Positions 38,601-51,660 of a stretch of DNA of 64,000 nucleotides are shown piece after piece. Positions within the stretch are counted from its first letter, which is position 1; each line of letters begins with the position of its first letter. Both the position numbers and the translations under genes were made by a program. The notes beneath the pieces are model-generated. The model was not told the DNA's origin and made no database searches. It saw only the letters and a program-made list of their open reading frames with translations. The stretch is from Xylocopa sonorina (lineage: Eukaryota; Arthropoda; Insecta; Hymenoptera; Apidae): the NCBI RefSeq assembly GCF_050948175.1, contig NW_027490461.1:162301-226300 (forward strand). The letters run 5' to 3'.

Positions 38601-39865
38601 CGCGTTTTAAGAATCATCTGAACTCTATTGCTACGATACGTAGACATCTGCAACCGTTATTTCCTAGCGAGGAAGTGTCGCATTCACATTCATTTGAAGT
38701 GTAGACGAGGAATACATAACACTTCGCAAATCATATTATATCTTACCATGAAAGATAGAAATGAGATGCGATATCGCGTTTTAAGAATCATAAGAACTCT
38801 ATTGCTACGATACGTAGACAACTGCAAACGCTATTTCCTTGCAAGGAAGTGTCGCATTTACATTCATTTGAATCGTAGACGAGGAATGCATAACACTTCG
38901 CAATGAATATTATATCTTATCATGAAACATAGATATGAGATGCAATATCTCGTTTTAAGAAGCATTAGAACTCTATTGCTACGATACCTAGACATCTTCA
39001 GACGCTATTTCCTAGCAAGGAAGTGTCGCATTTACATTCATTTGAAGTGTAGACGAGGAATACATGACACTTCGCAAATCATATTATATCTTACCGTGAA
39101 ACATAGAAATAAGATGCAATATCGCGTTTTAAGAATCATAAGAACTCTATTGCTACGATACGTAGACATCTGTAGACGCTATTTCCTTGCAAGGAAGTGT
39201 CGCATTTACATTCATTTGAAGTGTAGACGAGGAATACATGACACTTCGCAAATCATATTATATCTTACCATGAAACACGGAAATGAGATGCGATATCGCG
39301 TTTTAAGGAGCATTAGAACTCTATCGCTACGATACTTAGACATCTGCAGACGCTATTTCCTAGCAAGGAAGTGTCGCATTTACATTCATTTGAATCGTAG
39401 ACGAGGAATGCATAACACTTCGCAATGAATATTATATCTTATCGTGAAACATAGATATGAGATGCAATATCTCGTTTTAAGAAGCATTAGAACTCTATTG
39501 CTACGATACCTAGACATCTGCAGACGCTATTTCCTAGCAAGGAAGTGTCGCATTTACATTCATTTGAAGTGTAGACGAGGAATACATGACACTTCGCAAA
39601 TCATATTATATCTTACCATGAAACATAGAAATAAGATGCAATATCGCGTTTTAAGAATCATAAGAACTCTATTACTACGATACGTAGACATCTGTAGACG
39701 CTATTTCCTAGCAAGGAAGTGTCGCATTTACATTCATTTGAAGTGTAGACGAGGAATACATAACACTTCGCAAATCATATTATATCTTACCATGAAACAT
39801 AGAAATGAGATGCGATATCGCGTTTTAAGAAGCACTAGAAATCTATTGCTACGATACGTAGACAT
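35670..39865 (+). repeat. 41-unit spaced repeat, copy 1 (7,134-bp spacing)
   Basis: About 24 consecutive units match 42,804-46,999 at a spacing of 7,134 = 41 x 174. Shared landmarks are GTAGCCACCTGC (37,596 and 44,730), AAGCGTTGCACTTAC (37,803 and 44,937), GAATACGTGACAC (38,012 and 45,146) and ATCTTCAGACGC (38,994 and 46,128). The pattern diverges near 39,865. Confidence 0.85.
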
Positions 39866-42803
39866 CTGCAATCGCTATTTCCTAGCGAGGAAGTGTCGCA
39901 TTTACATTCATTTGAAGTGTAGACGAGGAATACATGACACTTCGCAAATCATATTATATCTTACCATGAAACATAGAAATAAGATGCAATATCGCGTTTT
40001 AAGTATCATAAGAACTCTATTGCTACGATACGTAGATATCTGTAGACGCTATTTCCTTGCAAGGAAGTGTCGCATTTACATTCATTTGAAGTGTAGACGA
40101 GGAATACATGACACTTCGCAAATCACATTATATCTTACCATGAAACATAGAAATGAGATGCGATATCGCGTTTCAAGAATCATAAGAACACTATTGCTAC
40201 GATACGTAGACATCTGCAAACGCTATTTCCTTGCAAGGAAGTGTCGCATTTACATTCATTTGAATCGTAGACGCGGAATGCATAACACTTCGCAAATCAT
40301 ATTATATTTTACCATGAAACATAGAAATGAGATGCAATATCGCGTTTTAAGAATCATAAGAACTCTATTGCTACGATACGTAGGCATCTGCAGACGCTAT
40401 TTCCTTGCAAGGAAGTGTCGCATTTCAATTCATTTGAAGTGTAGACGAGGAATACATGACACTTCGCAAATCATATTATATCATACCATGAAACATAGGA
40501 ATGAGATGCGATATCGCGTTTTAAGAAGCATTAGAAAGCTATTGCTACGATACGTAGACATCTGCAAACGCTATTTCCTAGCGAGGAAGTATCGCATTCA
40601 CATTCATTTGAAGTGTAGACGAGGAATACATAACACTTCGCAAATCATGTTATATCTTACCATGAAACATAGAAATGAGATGCGATATCGCGTTTTAAGA
40701 ATCATCTGAACTCTATTGCTACGATACGTAGACATCTGCAACCGTTATTTCCTAGCGAGGAAGAGTCGCATTCACATTCATTTGAAGTGTAGACGAGGAA
40801 TACATAACACTTCGCAAATCATATTATATCTTACCATGAAAGATAGAAATGAGATGCGATATCGCGTTTTAAGAATCATAAGAACTCTATTGCTACGATA
40901 CGTAGACAACTGCAAACGCTATTTCCTTGCAAGCAAGTGTCGCATTTACATTCATTTGAATCGTAGACGAGGAATGCATAACACTTCGCAATGAATATTA
41001 TATCTTATCATGAAACATAGATATGAGATGCAATATCTCGTTTTAAGAAGCATTAGAACTCTATTGCTACGATACCTAGACATCTTCAGACGCTATTTCC
41101 TAGCAAGGAAGTGTCGCATTTACATTCATTTGAACTGTAGACGAGGAATACATGACACTTCGCAAATCATATTATATCTTACCATGAAACATAGAAATAA
41201 GATGCAATATCGCGTTTTAAGAATCATAAGAACTCTATTGCTACGATACGTAGACATCTGTAGACGCTATTTCCTTGCAAGGAAGTGTCGCATTTACATT
41301 CATTTGAAGTGTAGACGAGGAATACATGACACTTCGCAAATCATATTATATCTTACCATGAAACACGGAAATGAGATGCGATATCGCGTTTTAAGAAGCA
41401 TTAGAACTCTATTGCTACGATAGGTAGACATCTGCAAACGCTATTTCCTTGCAAGGAAGTGTCGCATTTACATTCATTTGAAGTGTAGACGAGGAATACA
41501 TAACACTTCGCAAATCATATTATATCTTACCATGAAACATTGAAATGAGATGCGATATCGCGTTTTAAGGAGCATTAGAACTCTATCGCTACGATACCTA
41601 GACATCTGCAGACGCTATTTCCTAGCAAGGAAGTGTCGCATTTACATTCATTTGAATCGTAGACGAGGAATGCATAACACTTCGCAATGAATATTATATC
41701 TTACCATGAAACATGGAAATGAGATGTGTTATCGCGTTTTAAGCAGCATTAGAACTCTATCGCTACGATACCTAGACATCTGCAGACGCTATTTCCTAGC
41801 AAGGAAGTGTCGCATTTACATTCATTTGAAGAGTAGACGAGGAATACATAACACTTCGCAAATCATATTATATCTTACCATGAAACATAGAAATGAGATG
41901 CGATATCGCGTTTTAAGAAGCATTAGAACACTATCGCTACGATACCTAGACATCTCCAGACGCTATTTCCTAGCAAGGAAGTGCCGCATTTACATTCATT
42001 TGAAGTGTAGACGAGGAATACATAACACTTCGCAAATCATATTATATCTTACCATGAAACATAGAAATGAGATGCGATTTCGCGTTTTAAGAAGCATTAG
42101 AACACTATTGCTACGATAGGTAGACATCTGCAAACGCTATTTCCTTGCAAGGAAGTGTCGCATTTACATTCATTTGAAGTGTAGACGAGGAATACATAAC
42201 ACTTCGCAAATCATATTATATCTTATCATGAAACATAGAAATGAGGTGCGATATCGCGTTTCAAGAAGCATTAGAACTCCATCGCTACGATACCTAGACA
42301 TCTGCAGACGCTATTTCCTAGCAAGGAAGTGTCGCATTTACTTTCATTTGAAGTGTAGACGAGGAATACATAACACTTCGCAAATCATATTATATCTTAC
42401 CATGAAACATAGAAATGAGATGCGATATCGCGTTTTAAGGAGCATTAGCACACTATCGCTACGGTACCTAGACATCTGCAGACGCTATTTCCTAGCAAGG
42501 AAGTGTCGCATTTACATTCATTTGAAGAGTAGACGAGGAATACATAACACTTCGCAATGAATATTATATCTTATCATGAAACATAGATATGAGATGCAAT
42601 ATCTCGTTTTAAGAAGCATTTGAACTCTATTTCTTCGATACGTAAACATCTGCAAACGCTATTTCCTTGCAAGGAAGTGTCGCATTTACATTCATGAGAA
42701 GCGTAGACCAGGAGTACATAACACTTCGCAAATAATATTATATCTTACCATGAAACACAGAAATGAGATGCGATATCGCGTTATAAGAAGCATTAGAACT
42801 CTA
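39866..42803 (+). repeat. Units between 41-unit copies
   Basis: The first part (to about 41,420) repeats 38,3xx-39,3xx at 12 units (2,088 bp; for example the CAACCGTTATTTCC unit at 38,650 and 40,738). The rest (from about 41,700) matches 25,010-25,620 and then 33,180-33,590, including the rare CATGAGAAGCGTAGACCAGG unit at 42,693, which is 9,222 = 53 x 174 bases after its 33,471 copy. Confidence 0.75.
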
Positions 42804-45800
42804 TTGCTACGATACCTAGACATCTGCAGACGCTATTTCCTTGCAAGGAAGTGTCGCATTTACATTCATTTGAAGTGTAGACGAGGAATACATGACACTT
42901 CGCAAATCATATTATATCTTACCATGAAACATAGGAATGAGATGCGATCTCGCGTTTTAAGAAGCATTATAAAGCTATTGCTACGATACGTAGACATCTG
43001 CAAACGCTATTTCCTAGCGAGGAAGTATCGCATTCGCATTCATTTGAAGTGTATACGAGGAATACATAACACTTCGCAAATCATATTATATTTTACCATG
43101 AAACATAGATATGAGATGCAATATCTCGTTTTAAGAAGCATTTGAACTCTATTGCTTCGATACGTAGACATCAGCAAACGCTATTTCCTTGCAAGGAAGT
43201 GTCGCATTTACATTCATTTGAAGTGTAGACGAGGAATACATGACACTTCGCAAATCATATTATATCTTACCATGAAGCATAGGAATGAGATGCGATCTCG
43301 CGTTTTAAGAAGCATTATAAAGCTATTGCTACGATACGTAGACACCTGCAAACGCTATTTCCTAGCGAGGAAGTATCGCATTCGCATTCATTTGAAGTGT
43401 ATACGAGGAATACATAACACTTCGCAAATCATATTATATTTTACCATGAAACATAGATATGAGATGCAATATCTCGTTTTAAGAAGCATTTGAACTCTAT
43501 TGCTTCGATACGTAGACATCAGCAAACGCTATTTCCTTGCAAGGAAGTGTCGCATTTACATTCATTTTAAGTGTAGACGAGGAATACATGACACTTCGCA
43601 AATCATATTATATCTTACCATGAAACATAGAAATGAGATGCGATATCGCGTTTTAAGAAGCATTAGAACCCTATTGTTACGATAGGTAGACATTTGCAAA
43701 CACTATTTCCTTGCAAGGAAGTGTCTCACTTACATTCATTTGAAGTGTTGACGAGGAATACATAACACTTCCCAAATCATGTTATATCTTACCATGAAAC
43801 ATAGAAATGAGTTGCGATATCGCGTTTTAAGAATCATATGAACACTATTGCTACGATACGTAGACATCTGCAAACGCTATTTCCTTGCAAGGAAGTGTCG
43901 CATTTACTTTCATTTGAATCGTAGACGAGGAATGCATAACACTTCGCAATGAATATTATATCTTATCATGAAACATAGATATGAGATGCAATATCTCGTT
44001 TTAAGAAGCATTAGAACTCTGTTGCTACGATACCTAGGCATCTGCGGACGCTATTTCCTAGCAAGGAAGTGTCGCATTTACATTCGTTTGAATCGTAGAC
44101 GAGGAATACATAACACTTCGCAAATCATATTATATCTTACCATGAAACATAGAAATGAGATGCGATATCGCGTTTTAAGGAGCATTAGCACACTATCGCT
44201 ACGGTACCTAGACATCTGCAGACGCTATTTCCTAGCAAGGAAGTGTCGCATTTACATTCATTTGAAGAGTAGACGAGGAATACATAACACTTCGCAATGA
44301 ATATTATATCTTATCATGAAACATAGATATGAGATGCAATATCTCGTTTTAAGAAGCATCTGAACTCTATTTCTTCGATACGTAAACATCTGCAGACGCT
44401 ATTTCCTTGCAAGGTAGTGTCGCATTTACATTCATTTGAAGTGTAGACGAGGAGTACATGACACTTCGCAAATCATATTATATCTTACCATGAAACATAG
44501 GAATGAGATGCGACCTCGCGTTTTAAGAAGCATTATAAAGCTATTGCTACGATACGTAGACATCTGCAAACGCTATTTCCTAGCGAGGAAGTATCGCATT
44601 CGCATTCATTTGAAGTGTATACGAGGAATACATAACACTTCGCAAATCATATTATATTTTACCATGAAACATAGATATGAGATGCAATATCTCGTTTTAA
44701 GAAGCATTTGAACTCTATTGCTTCGATACGTAGCCACCTGCAAACGCTATTTCCTTGCAAGGAAGTGTCGCATTTACATTCATTTGAAGTGTAGACGAGG
44801 AATACATAACACTTCGCAAATCATATTATATCTTACCATGAAACATAGAAATGAGATGCGATATCGCGTTTTAAGAAGCATTAGAACACTATTGTTACGA
44901 TAGGTAGACATTTGCAAACGCTATTTCCTTGCAAGGAAGCGTTGCACTTACATTCATTTGAAGTGTAGAGGAGGAATACATAACACTTCGCAAATCATAT
45001 TACATCTTACCATGAAACATAGAAATGAGATGCGATATCGCGTTTTAAGAATCATCTGAACTCTATTGCTACGATACGTAGACATCTGCAAACGCTATTT
45101 CCTAGCGAGGAAGTGTCGCATTCACATTCATTTGAAGTGTAGACGAGGAATACGTGACACTTCGCAAATCATATTATATCTTACCATGAAACATAGAAAT
45201 GAGATGCGATATCGCGTTTTAAGAATCATTAGAACTTTATTGCTACGATACGTAGACATCTGCAAACGCTATTTCCTTGCAAGGAAGTGTCGCATTTACA
45301 TTCATTTGAATCGTAGACGCGGAATGCATAACACTTCGCAAATCATATTATATCTTACCATGAAACATAGAAATGAGATGCAATATCGCGTTTTAAGAAT
45401 CATAAGAACTCTATTGCTACGATACGTAGGCATCTGCAGACGCTATTTCCTTGCAAGGAAGTGTCGCATTTCAATTCATTTGAAGTGTAGACGAGGAATA
45501 CATGACACTTCGCAAATCATATTATATCATACCATGAAACATAGAAATGAGATGCGATATCGCGTTTTAAGAAGCATTAGAAAGCTATTGCTACGATACG
45601 TAGACATCTGCAAACGCTATTTCCTAGCGAGGAAGTATCGCATTCACATTCATTTGAAGTGTAGACGAGGAATACATAACACTTCGCAAATCATGTTATA
45701 TCTTACCATGAAACATAGAAATGAGATGCGATATCGCGTTTTAAGAATCATCTGAACTCTATTGCTACGATACGTAGACATCTGCAACCGTTATTTCCTA

Positions 45801-46999
45801 GCGAGGAAGTGTCGCATTCACATTCATTTGAAGTGTAGACGAGGAATACATAACACTTCGCAAATCATATTATATCTTACCATGAAAGATAGAAATGAGA
45901 TGCGATATCGCGTTTTAAGAATCATAAGAACTCTATTGCTACGATACGTAGACAACTGCAAACGCTATTTCCTTGCAAGGAAGTGTCGCATTTACATTCA
46001 TTTGAATCGTAGACGAGGAATGCATAACACTTCGCAATGAATATTATATCTTATCATGAAACATAGATATGAGATGCAATATCTCGTTTTAAGAAGCATT
46101 AGAACTCTATTGCTACGATACCTAGACATCTTCAGACGCTATTTCCTAGCAAGGAAGTGTCGCATTTACATTCATTTGAAGTGTAGACGAGGAATACATG
46201 ACACTTCGCAAATCATATTATATCTTACCATGAAACATAGAAATAAGATGCAATATCGCGTTTTAAGAATCATAAGAACTCTATTGCTACGATACGTAGA
46301 CATCTGTAGACGCTATTTCCTTGCAAGGAAGTGTCGCATTTACATTCATTTGAAGTGTAGACGAGGAATACATGACACTTCGCAAATCATATTATATCTT
46401 ACCATGAAACACGGAAATGAGATGCGATATCGCGTTTTAAGGAGCATTAGAACTCTATCGCTACGATACTTAGACATCTGCAGACGCTATTTCCTAGCAA
46501 GGAAGTGTCGCATTTACATTCATTTGAATCGTAGACGAGGAATGCATAACACTTCGCAATGAATATTATATCTTATCGTGAAACATAGATATGAGATGCA
46601 ATATCTCGTTTTAAGAAGCATTAGAACTCTATTGCTACGATACCTAGACATCTGCAGACGCTATTTCCTAGCAAGGAAGTGTCGCATTTACATTCATTTG
46701 AAGTGTAGACGAGGAATACATGACACTTCGCAAATCACATTATATCTTACCATGAAACATAGAAATAAGATGCAATATCGCGTTTTAAGAATCATAAGAA
46801 CTCTATTGCTACCATACGTAGACATCTGTAGACGCTATTTCCTAGCAAGGAAGTGTCGCATTTACATTCATTTGAAGTGTAGACGAGGAATACATAACAC
46901 TTCGCAAATCATATTATATCTTACCATGAAACATAGAAATGAGATGCGATATCGCGTTTTAAGAAGCACTAGAAATCTATTGCTACGATACGTAGACAT
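42804..46999 (+). repeat. 41-unit spaced repeat, copy 2
   Basis: This is the second copy of 35.7-39.9 kb, nearly identical by eye. Differences such as GACACCTGC (43,342) and GCATCTGAACTC (44,357) are private to this copy. Its right part overlaps the first copy of the 15-unit tandem repeat. Confidence 0.82.
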
Positions 47000-47845
47000 C
47001 TGCAAACGCTATTTCCTAGCGAGGAAGTGTCGCATTCACATTCATTTGAAGTGTAGACGAGGAATACGTGACACTTCGCAAATCATATTATATCTTACCA
47101 TGAAACATAGAAATGAGATGCGATATCGCGTTTTAAGAATCATTAGAACTTTATTGCTACGATACGTAAACATCTGCAAACGCTATTTCCTTGCAAGGAA
47201 GTGTCGCATTTACATTCATTTGAATCGTAGACGCGGAATGCATAACACTTCGCAAATCATATTATATCTTACCATGAAACATAGAAATGAGATGCAATAT
47301 CGCGTTTTAAGAATCATAAGAACTCTATTGCTACGATACGTAGACATCTGCAAACGCTATTTCCTAGCGAGGAAGTGTCGCATTCACATTCATTTGAAGT
47401 GTAGACGAGGAATACATGACACTTCGCAAATCATATTATATCTTACCATGAAACATAGAAATGAGATGCGATATCGCGTTTTAAGAAGCACTAGAAATCT
47501 ATTGCTACGATACGTAGACATCTGCAATCGCTATTTCCTAGCGAGGAAGTGTCGCATTTACATTCATTTGAAGTGTAGACGAGGAATACATGACACTTCG
47601 CAAATCATATTATATCTTACCATGAAACATAGAAATAAGATGCAATATCGCGTTTTAAGTATCATAAGAACTCTATTGCTACGATACGTAGATATCTGTA
47701 GACGCTATTTCCTTGCAAGGAAGTGTCGCATTTACATTCATTTGAAGTGTAGACGAGGAATACATGACACTTCGCAAATCACATTATATCTTACCATGAA
47801 ACATAGAAATGAGATGCGATATCGCGTTTCAAGAATCATAAGAAC
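45236..47845 (+). repeat. 15-unit tandem repeat, copy 1 (2,610 bp)
   Basis: This is the first of 2.46 tandem copies with a 2,610-bp (15 x 174) period. Landmarks: CAACCGTTATTTCC at 45,785, 48,395 and 51,005; ATCTTCAGACGC at 46,128, 48,738 and 51,348; CTACCATACGTAG at 46,809 and 49,419. Only a handful of substitutions separate copies 1 and 2 by eye (for example CAAATCACATT near 46,733 against CAAATCATATT near 49,343). This is among the most recent expansions in the window. Confidence 0.88.
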
Positions 47846-50455
47846 ACTATTGCTACGATACGTAGACATCTGCAAACGCTATTTCCTTGCAAGGAAGTGT
47901 CGCATTTACATTCATTTGAATCGTAGACGCGGAATGCATAACACTTCGCAAATCATATTATATCTTACCATGAAACATAGAAATGAGATGCAATATCGCG
48001 TTTTAAGAATCATAAGAACTCTATTGCTACGATACGTAGGCATCTGCAGACGCTATTTCCTTGCAAGGAAGTGTCGCATTTCAATTCATTTGAAGTGTAG
48101 ACGAGGAATACATGACACTTCGCAAATCATATTATATCATACCATGAAACATAGAAATGAGATGCGATATCGCGTTTTAAGAAGCATTAGAAAGCTATTG
48201 CTACGATACGTAGACATCTGCAAACGCTATTTCCTAGCGAGGAAGTATCGCATTCACATTCATTTGAAGTGTAGACGAGGAATACATAACACTTCGCAAA
48301 TCATGTTATATCTTACCATGAAACATAGAAATGAGATGCGATATCGCGTTTTAAGAATCATCTGAACTCTATTGCTACGATACGTAGACATCTGCAACCG
48401 TTATTTCCTAGCGAGGAAGTGTCGCATTCACATTCATTTGAAGTGTAGACGAGGAATACATAACACTTCGCAAATCATATTATATCTTACCATGAAAGAT
48501 AGAAATGAGATGCGATATCGCGTTTTAAGAATCATAAGAACTCTATTGCTACGATACGTAGACAACTGCAAACGCTATTTCCTTGCAAGGAAGTGTCGCA
48601 TTTACATTCATTTGAATCGTAGACGAGGAATGCATAACACTTCGCAATGAATATTATATCTTATCATGAAACATAGATATGAGATGCAATATCTCGTTTT
48701 AAGAAGCATTAGAACTCTATTGCTACGATACCTAGACATCTTCAGACGCTATTTCCTAGCAAGGAAGTGTCGCATTTACATTCATTTGAAGTGTAGACGA
48801 GGAATACATGACACTTCGCAAATCATATTATATCTTACCATGAAACATAGAAATAAGATGCAATATCGCGTTTTAAGAATCATAAGAACTCTATTGCTAC
48901 GATACGTAGACATCTGTAGACGCTATTTCCTTGCAAGGAAGTGTCGCATTTACATTCATTTGAAGTGTAGACGAGGAATACATGACACTTCGCAAATCAT
49001 ATTATATCTTACCATGAAACACGGAAATGAGATGCGATATCGCGTTTTAAGGAGCATTAGAACTCTATCGCTACGATACTTAGACATCTGCAGACGCTAT
49101 TTCCTAGCAAGGAAGTGTCGCATTTACATTCATTTGAATCGTAGACGAGGAATGCATAACACTTCGCAATGAATATTATATCTTATCGTGAAACATAGAT
49201 ATGAGATGCAATATCTCGTTTTAAGAAGCATTAGAACTCTATTGCTACGATACCTAGACATCTGCAGACGCTATTTCCTAGCAAGGAAGTGTCGCATTTA
49301 CATTCATTTGAAGTGTAGACGAGGAATACATGACACTTCGCAAATCATATTATATCTTACCATGAAACATAGAAATAAGATGCAATATCGCGTTTTAAGA
49401 ATCATAAGAACTCTATTGCTACCATACGTAGACATCTGTAGACGCTATTTCCTAGCAAGGAAGTGTCGCATTTACATTCATTTGAAGTGTAGACGAGGAA
49501 TACATAACACTTCGCAAATCATATTATATCTTACCATGAAACATAGAAATGAGATGCGATATCGCGTTTTAAGAAGCACTAGAAATCTATTGCTACGATA
49601 CGTAGACATCTGCAAACGCTATTTCCTAGCGAGGAAGTGTCGCATTCACATTCATTTGAAGTGTAGACGAGGAATACGTGACACTTCGCAAATCATATTA
49701 TATCTTACCATGAAACATAGAAATGAGATGCGATATCGCGTTTTAAGAATCATTAGAACTTTATTGCTACGATACGTAAACATCTGCAAACGCTATTTCC
49801 TTGCAAGGAAGTGTCGCATTTACATTCATTTGAATCGTAGACGCGGAATGCATAACACTTCGCAAATCATATTATATCTTACCATGAAACATAGAAATGA
49901 GATGCAATATCGCGTTTTAAGAATCATAAGAACTCTATTGCTACGATACGTAGACATCTGCAAACGCTATTTCCTAGCGAGGAAGTGTCGCATTCACATT
50001 CATTTGAAGTGTAGACGAGGAATACATGACACTTCGCAAATCATATTATATCTTACCATGAAACATAGAAATGAGATGCGATATCGCGTTTTAAGAAGCA
50101 CTAGAAATCTATTGCTACGATACGTAGACATCTGCAATCGCTATTTCCTAGCGAGGAAGTGTCGCATTTACATTCATTTGAAGTGTAGACGAGGAATACA
50201 TGACACTTCGCAAATCATATTATATCTTACCATGAAACATAGAAATAAGATGCAATATCGCGTTTTAAGTATCATAAGAACTCTATTGCTACGATACGTA
50301 GATATCTGTAGACGCTATTTCCTTGCAAGGAAGTGTCGCATTTACATTCATTTGAAGTGTAGACGAGGAATACATGACACTTCGCAAATCACATTATATC
50401 TTACCATGAAACATAGAAATGAGATGCGATATCGCGTTTCAAGAATCATAAGAAC
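47846..50455 (+). repeat. 15-unit tandem repeat, copy 2
   Basis: This is the second copy of the 2,610-bp block, directly adjoining copy 1 and almost identical to it. The 58-codon frame is open from 49,188 to 50,975, as it is from 46,578 to 48,365 in copy 1, because the same stop-free units are repeated. Confidence 0.88.
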
Positions 50456-51660
50456 ACTATTGCTACGATACGTAGACATCTGCAAACGCAATTTCCTTGC
50501 AAGGAAGTGTCGCATTTACATTCATTTGAATCGTAGACGCGGAATGCATAACACTTCGCAAATCATATTATATTTTACCATGAAACATAGAAATGAGATG
50601 CAATATCGCGTTTTAAGAATCATAAGAACTCTATTGCTACGATACGTAGGCATCTGCAGACGCTATTTCCTTGCAAGGAAGTGTCGCATTTCAATTCATT
50701 TGAAGTGTAGACGAGGAATACATGACACTTCGCAAATCATATTATATCATACCATGAAACATAGGAATGAGATGCGATATCGCGTTTTAAGAAGCATTAG
50801 AAAGCTATTGCTACGATACGTAGACATCTGCAAACGCTATTTCCTAGCGAGGAAGTATCGCATTCACATTCATTTGATGTGTAGACGAGGTATACATAAC
50901 ACTTCGCAAATCATGTTATATCTTACCATGAAACATAGAAATGAGATGCGATATCGCGTTTTAAGAATCATCTGAACTCTATTGCTACGATACGTAGACA
51001 TCTGCAACCGTTATTTCCTAGCGAGGAAGTGTCGCATTCACATTCATTTGAAGTGTAGACGAGGAATACATAACACTTCGCAAATCATATTATATCTTAC
51101 CATGAAAGATAGAAATGAGATGCGATATCGCGTTTTAAGAATCATAAGAACTCTATTGCTACGATACGTAGACAACTGCAAACGCTATTTCCTTGCAAGC
51201 AAGTGTCGCATTTACATTCATTTGAATCGTAGACGAGGAATGCATAACACTTCGCAATGAATATTATATCTTATCATGAAACATAGATATGAGATGCAAT
51301 ATCTCGTTTTAAGAAGCATTAGAACTCTATTGCTACGATACCTAGACATCTTCAGACGCTATTTCCTAGCAAGGAAGTGTCGCATTTACATTCATTTGAA
51401 CTGTAGACGAGGAATACATGACACTTCGCAAATCATATTATATCTTACCATGAAACATAGAAATAAGATGCAATATCGCGTTTTAAGAATCATAAGAACT
51501 CTATTGCTACGATACGTAGACATCTGTAGACGCTATTTCCTTGCAAGGAAGTGTCGCATTTACATTCATTTGAAGTGTAGACGAGGAATACATGACACTT
51601 CGCAAATCATATTATATCTTACCATGAAACACGGAAATGAGATGCGATATCGCGTTTTAA
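50456..51660 (+). repeat. 15-unit tandem repeat, partial copy 3
   Basis: About seven units of a third copy. They carry private changes: ACGCAATTTCC (50,486), TTGATGTGTAG (50,876), GAGGTATACAT (50,886) and TGCAAGCAAGTG (51,193). The last of these is shared with 40,930 and 53,282, which shows exchange with other blocks. The match ends near 51,660. Confidence 0.78.
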
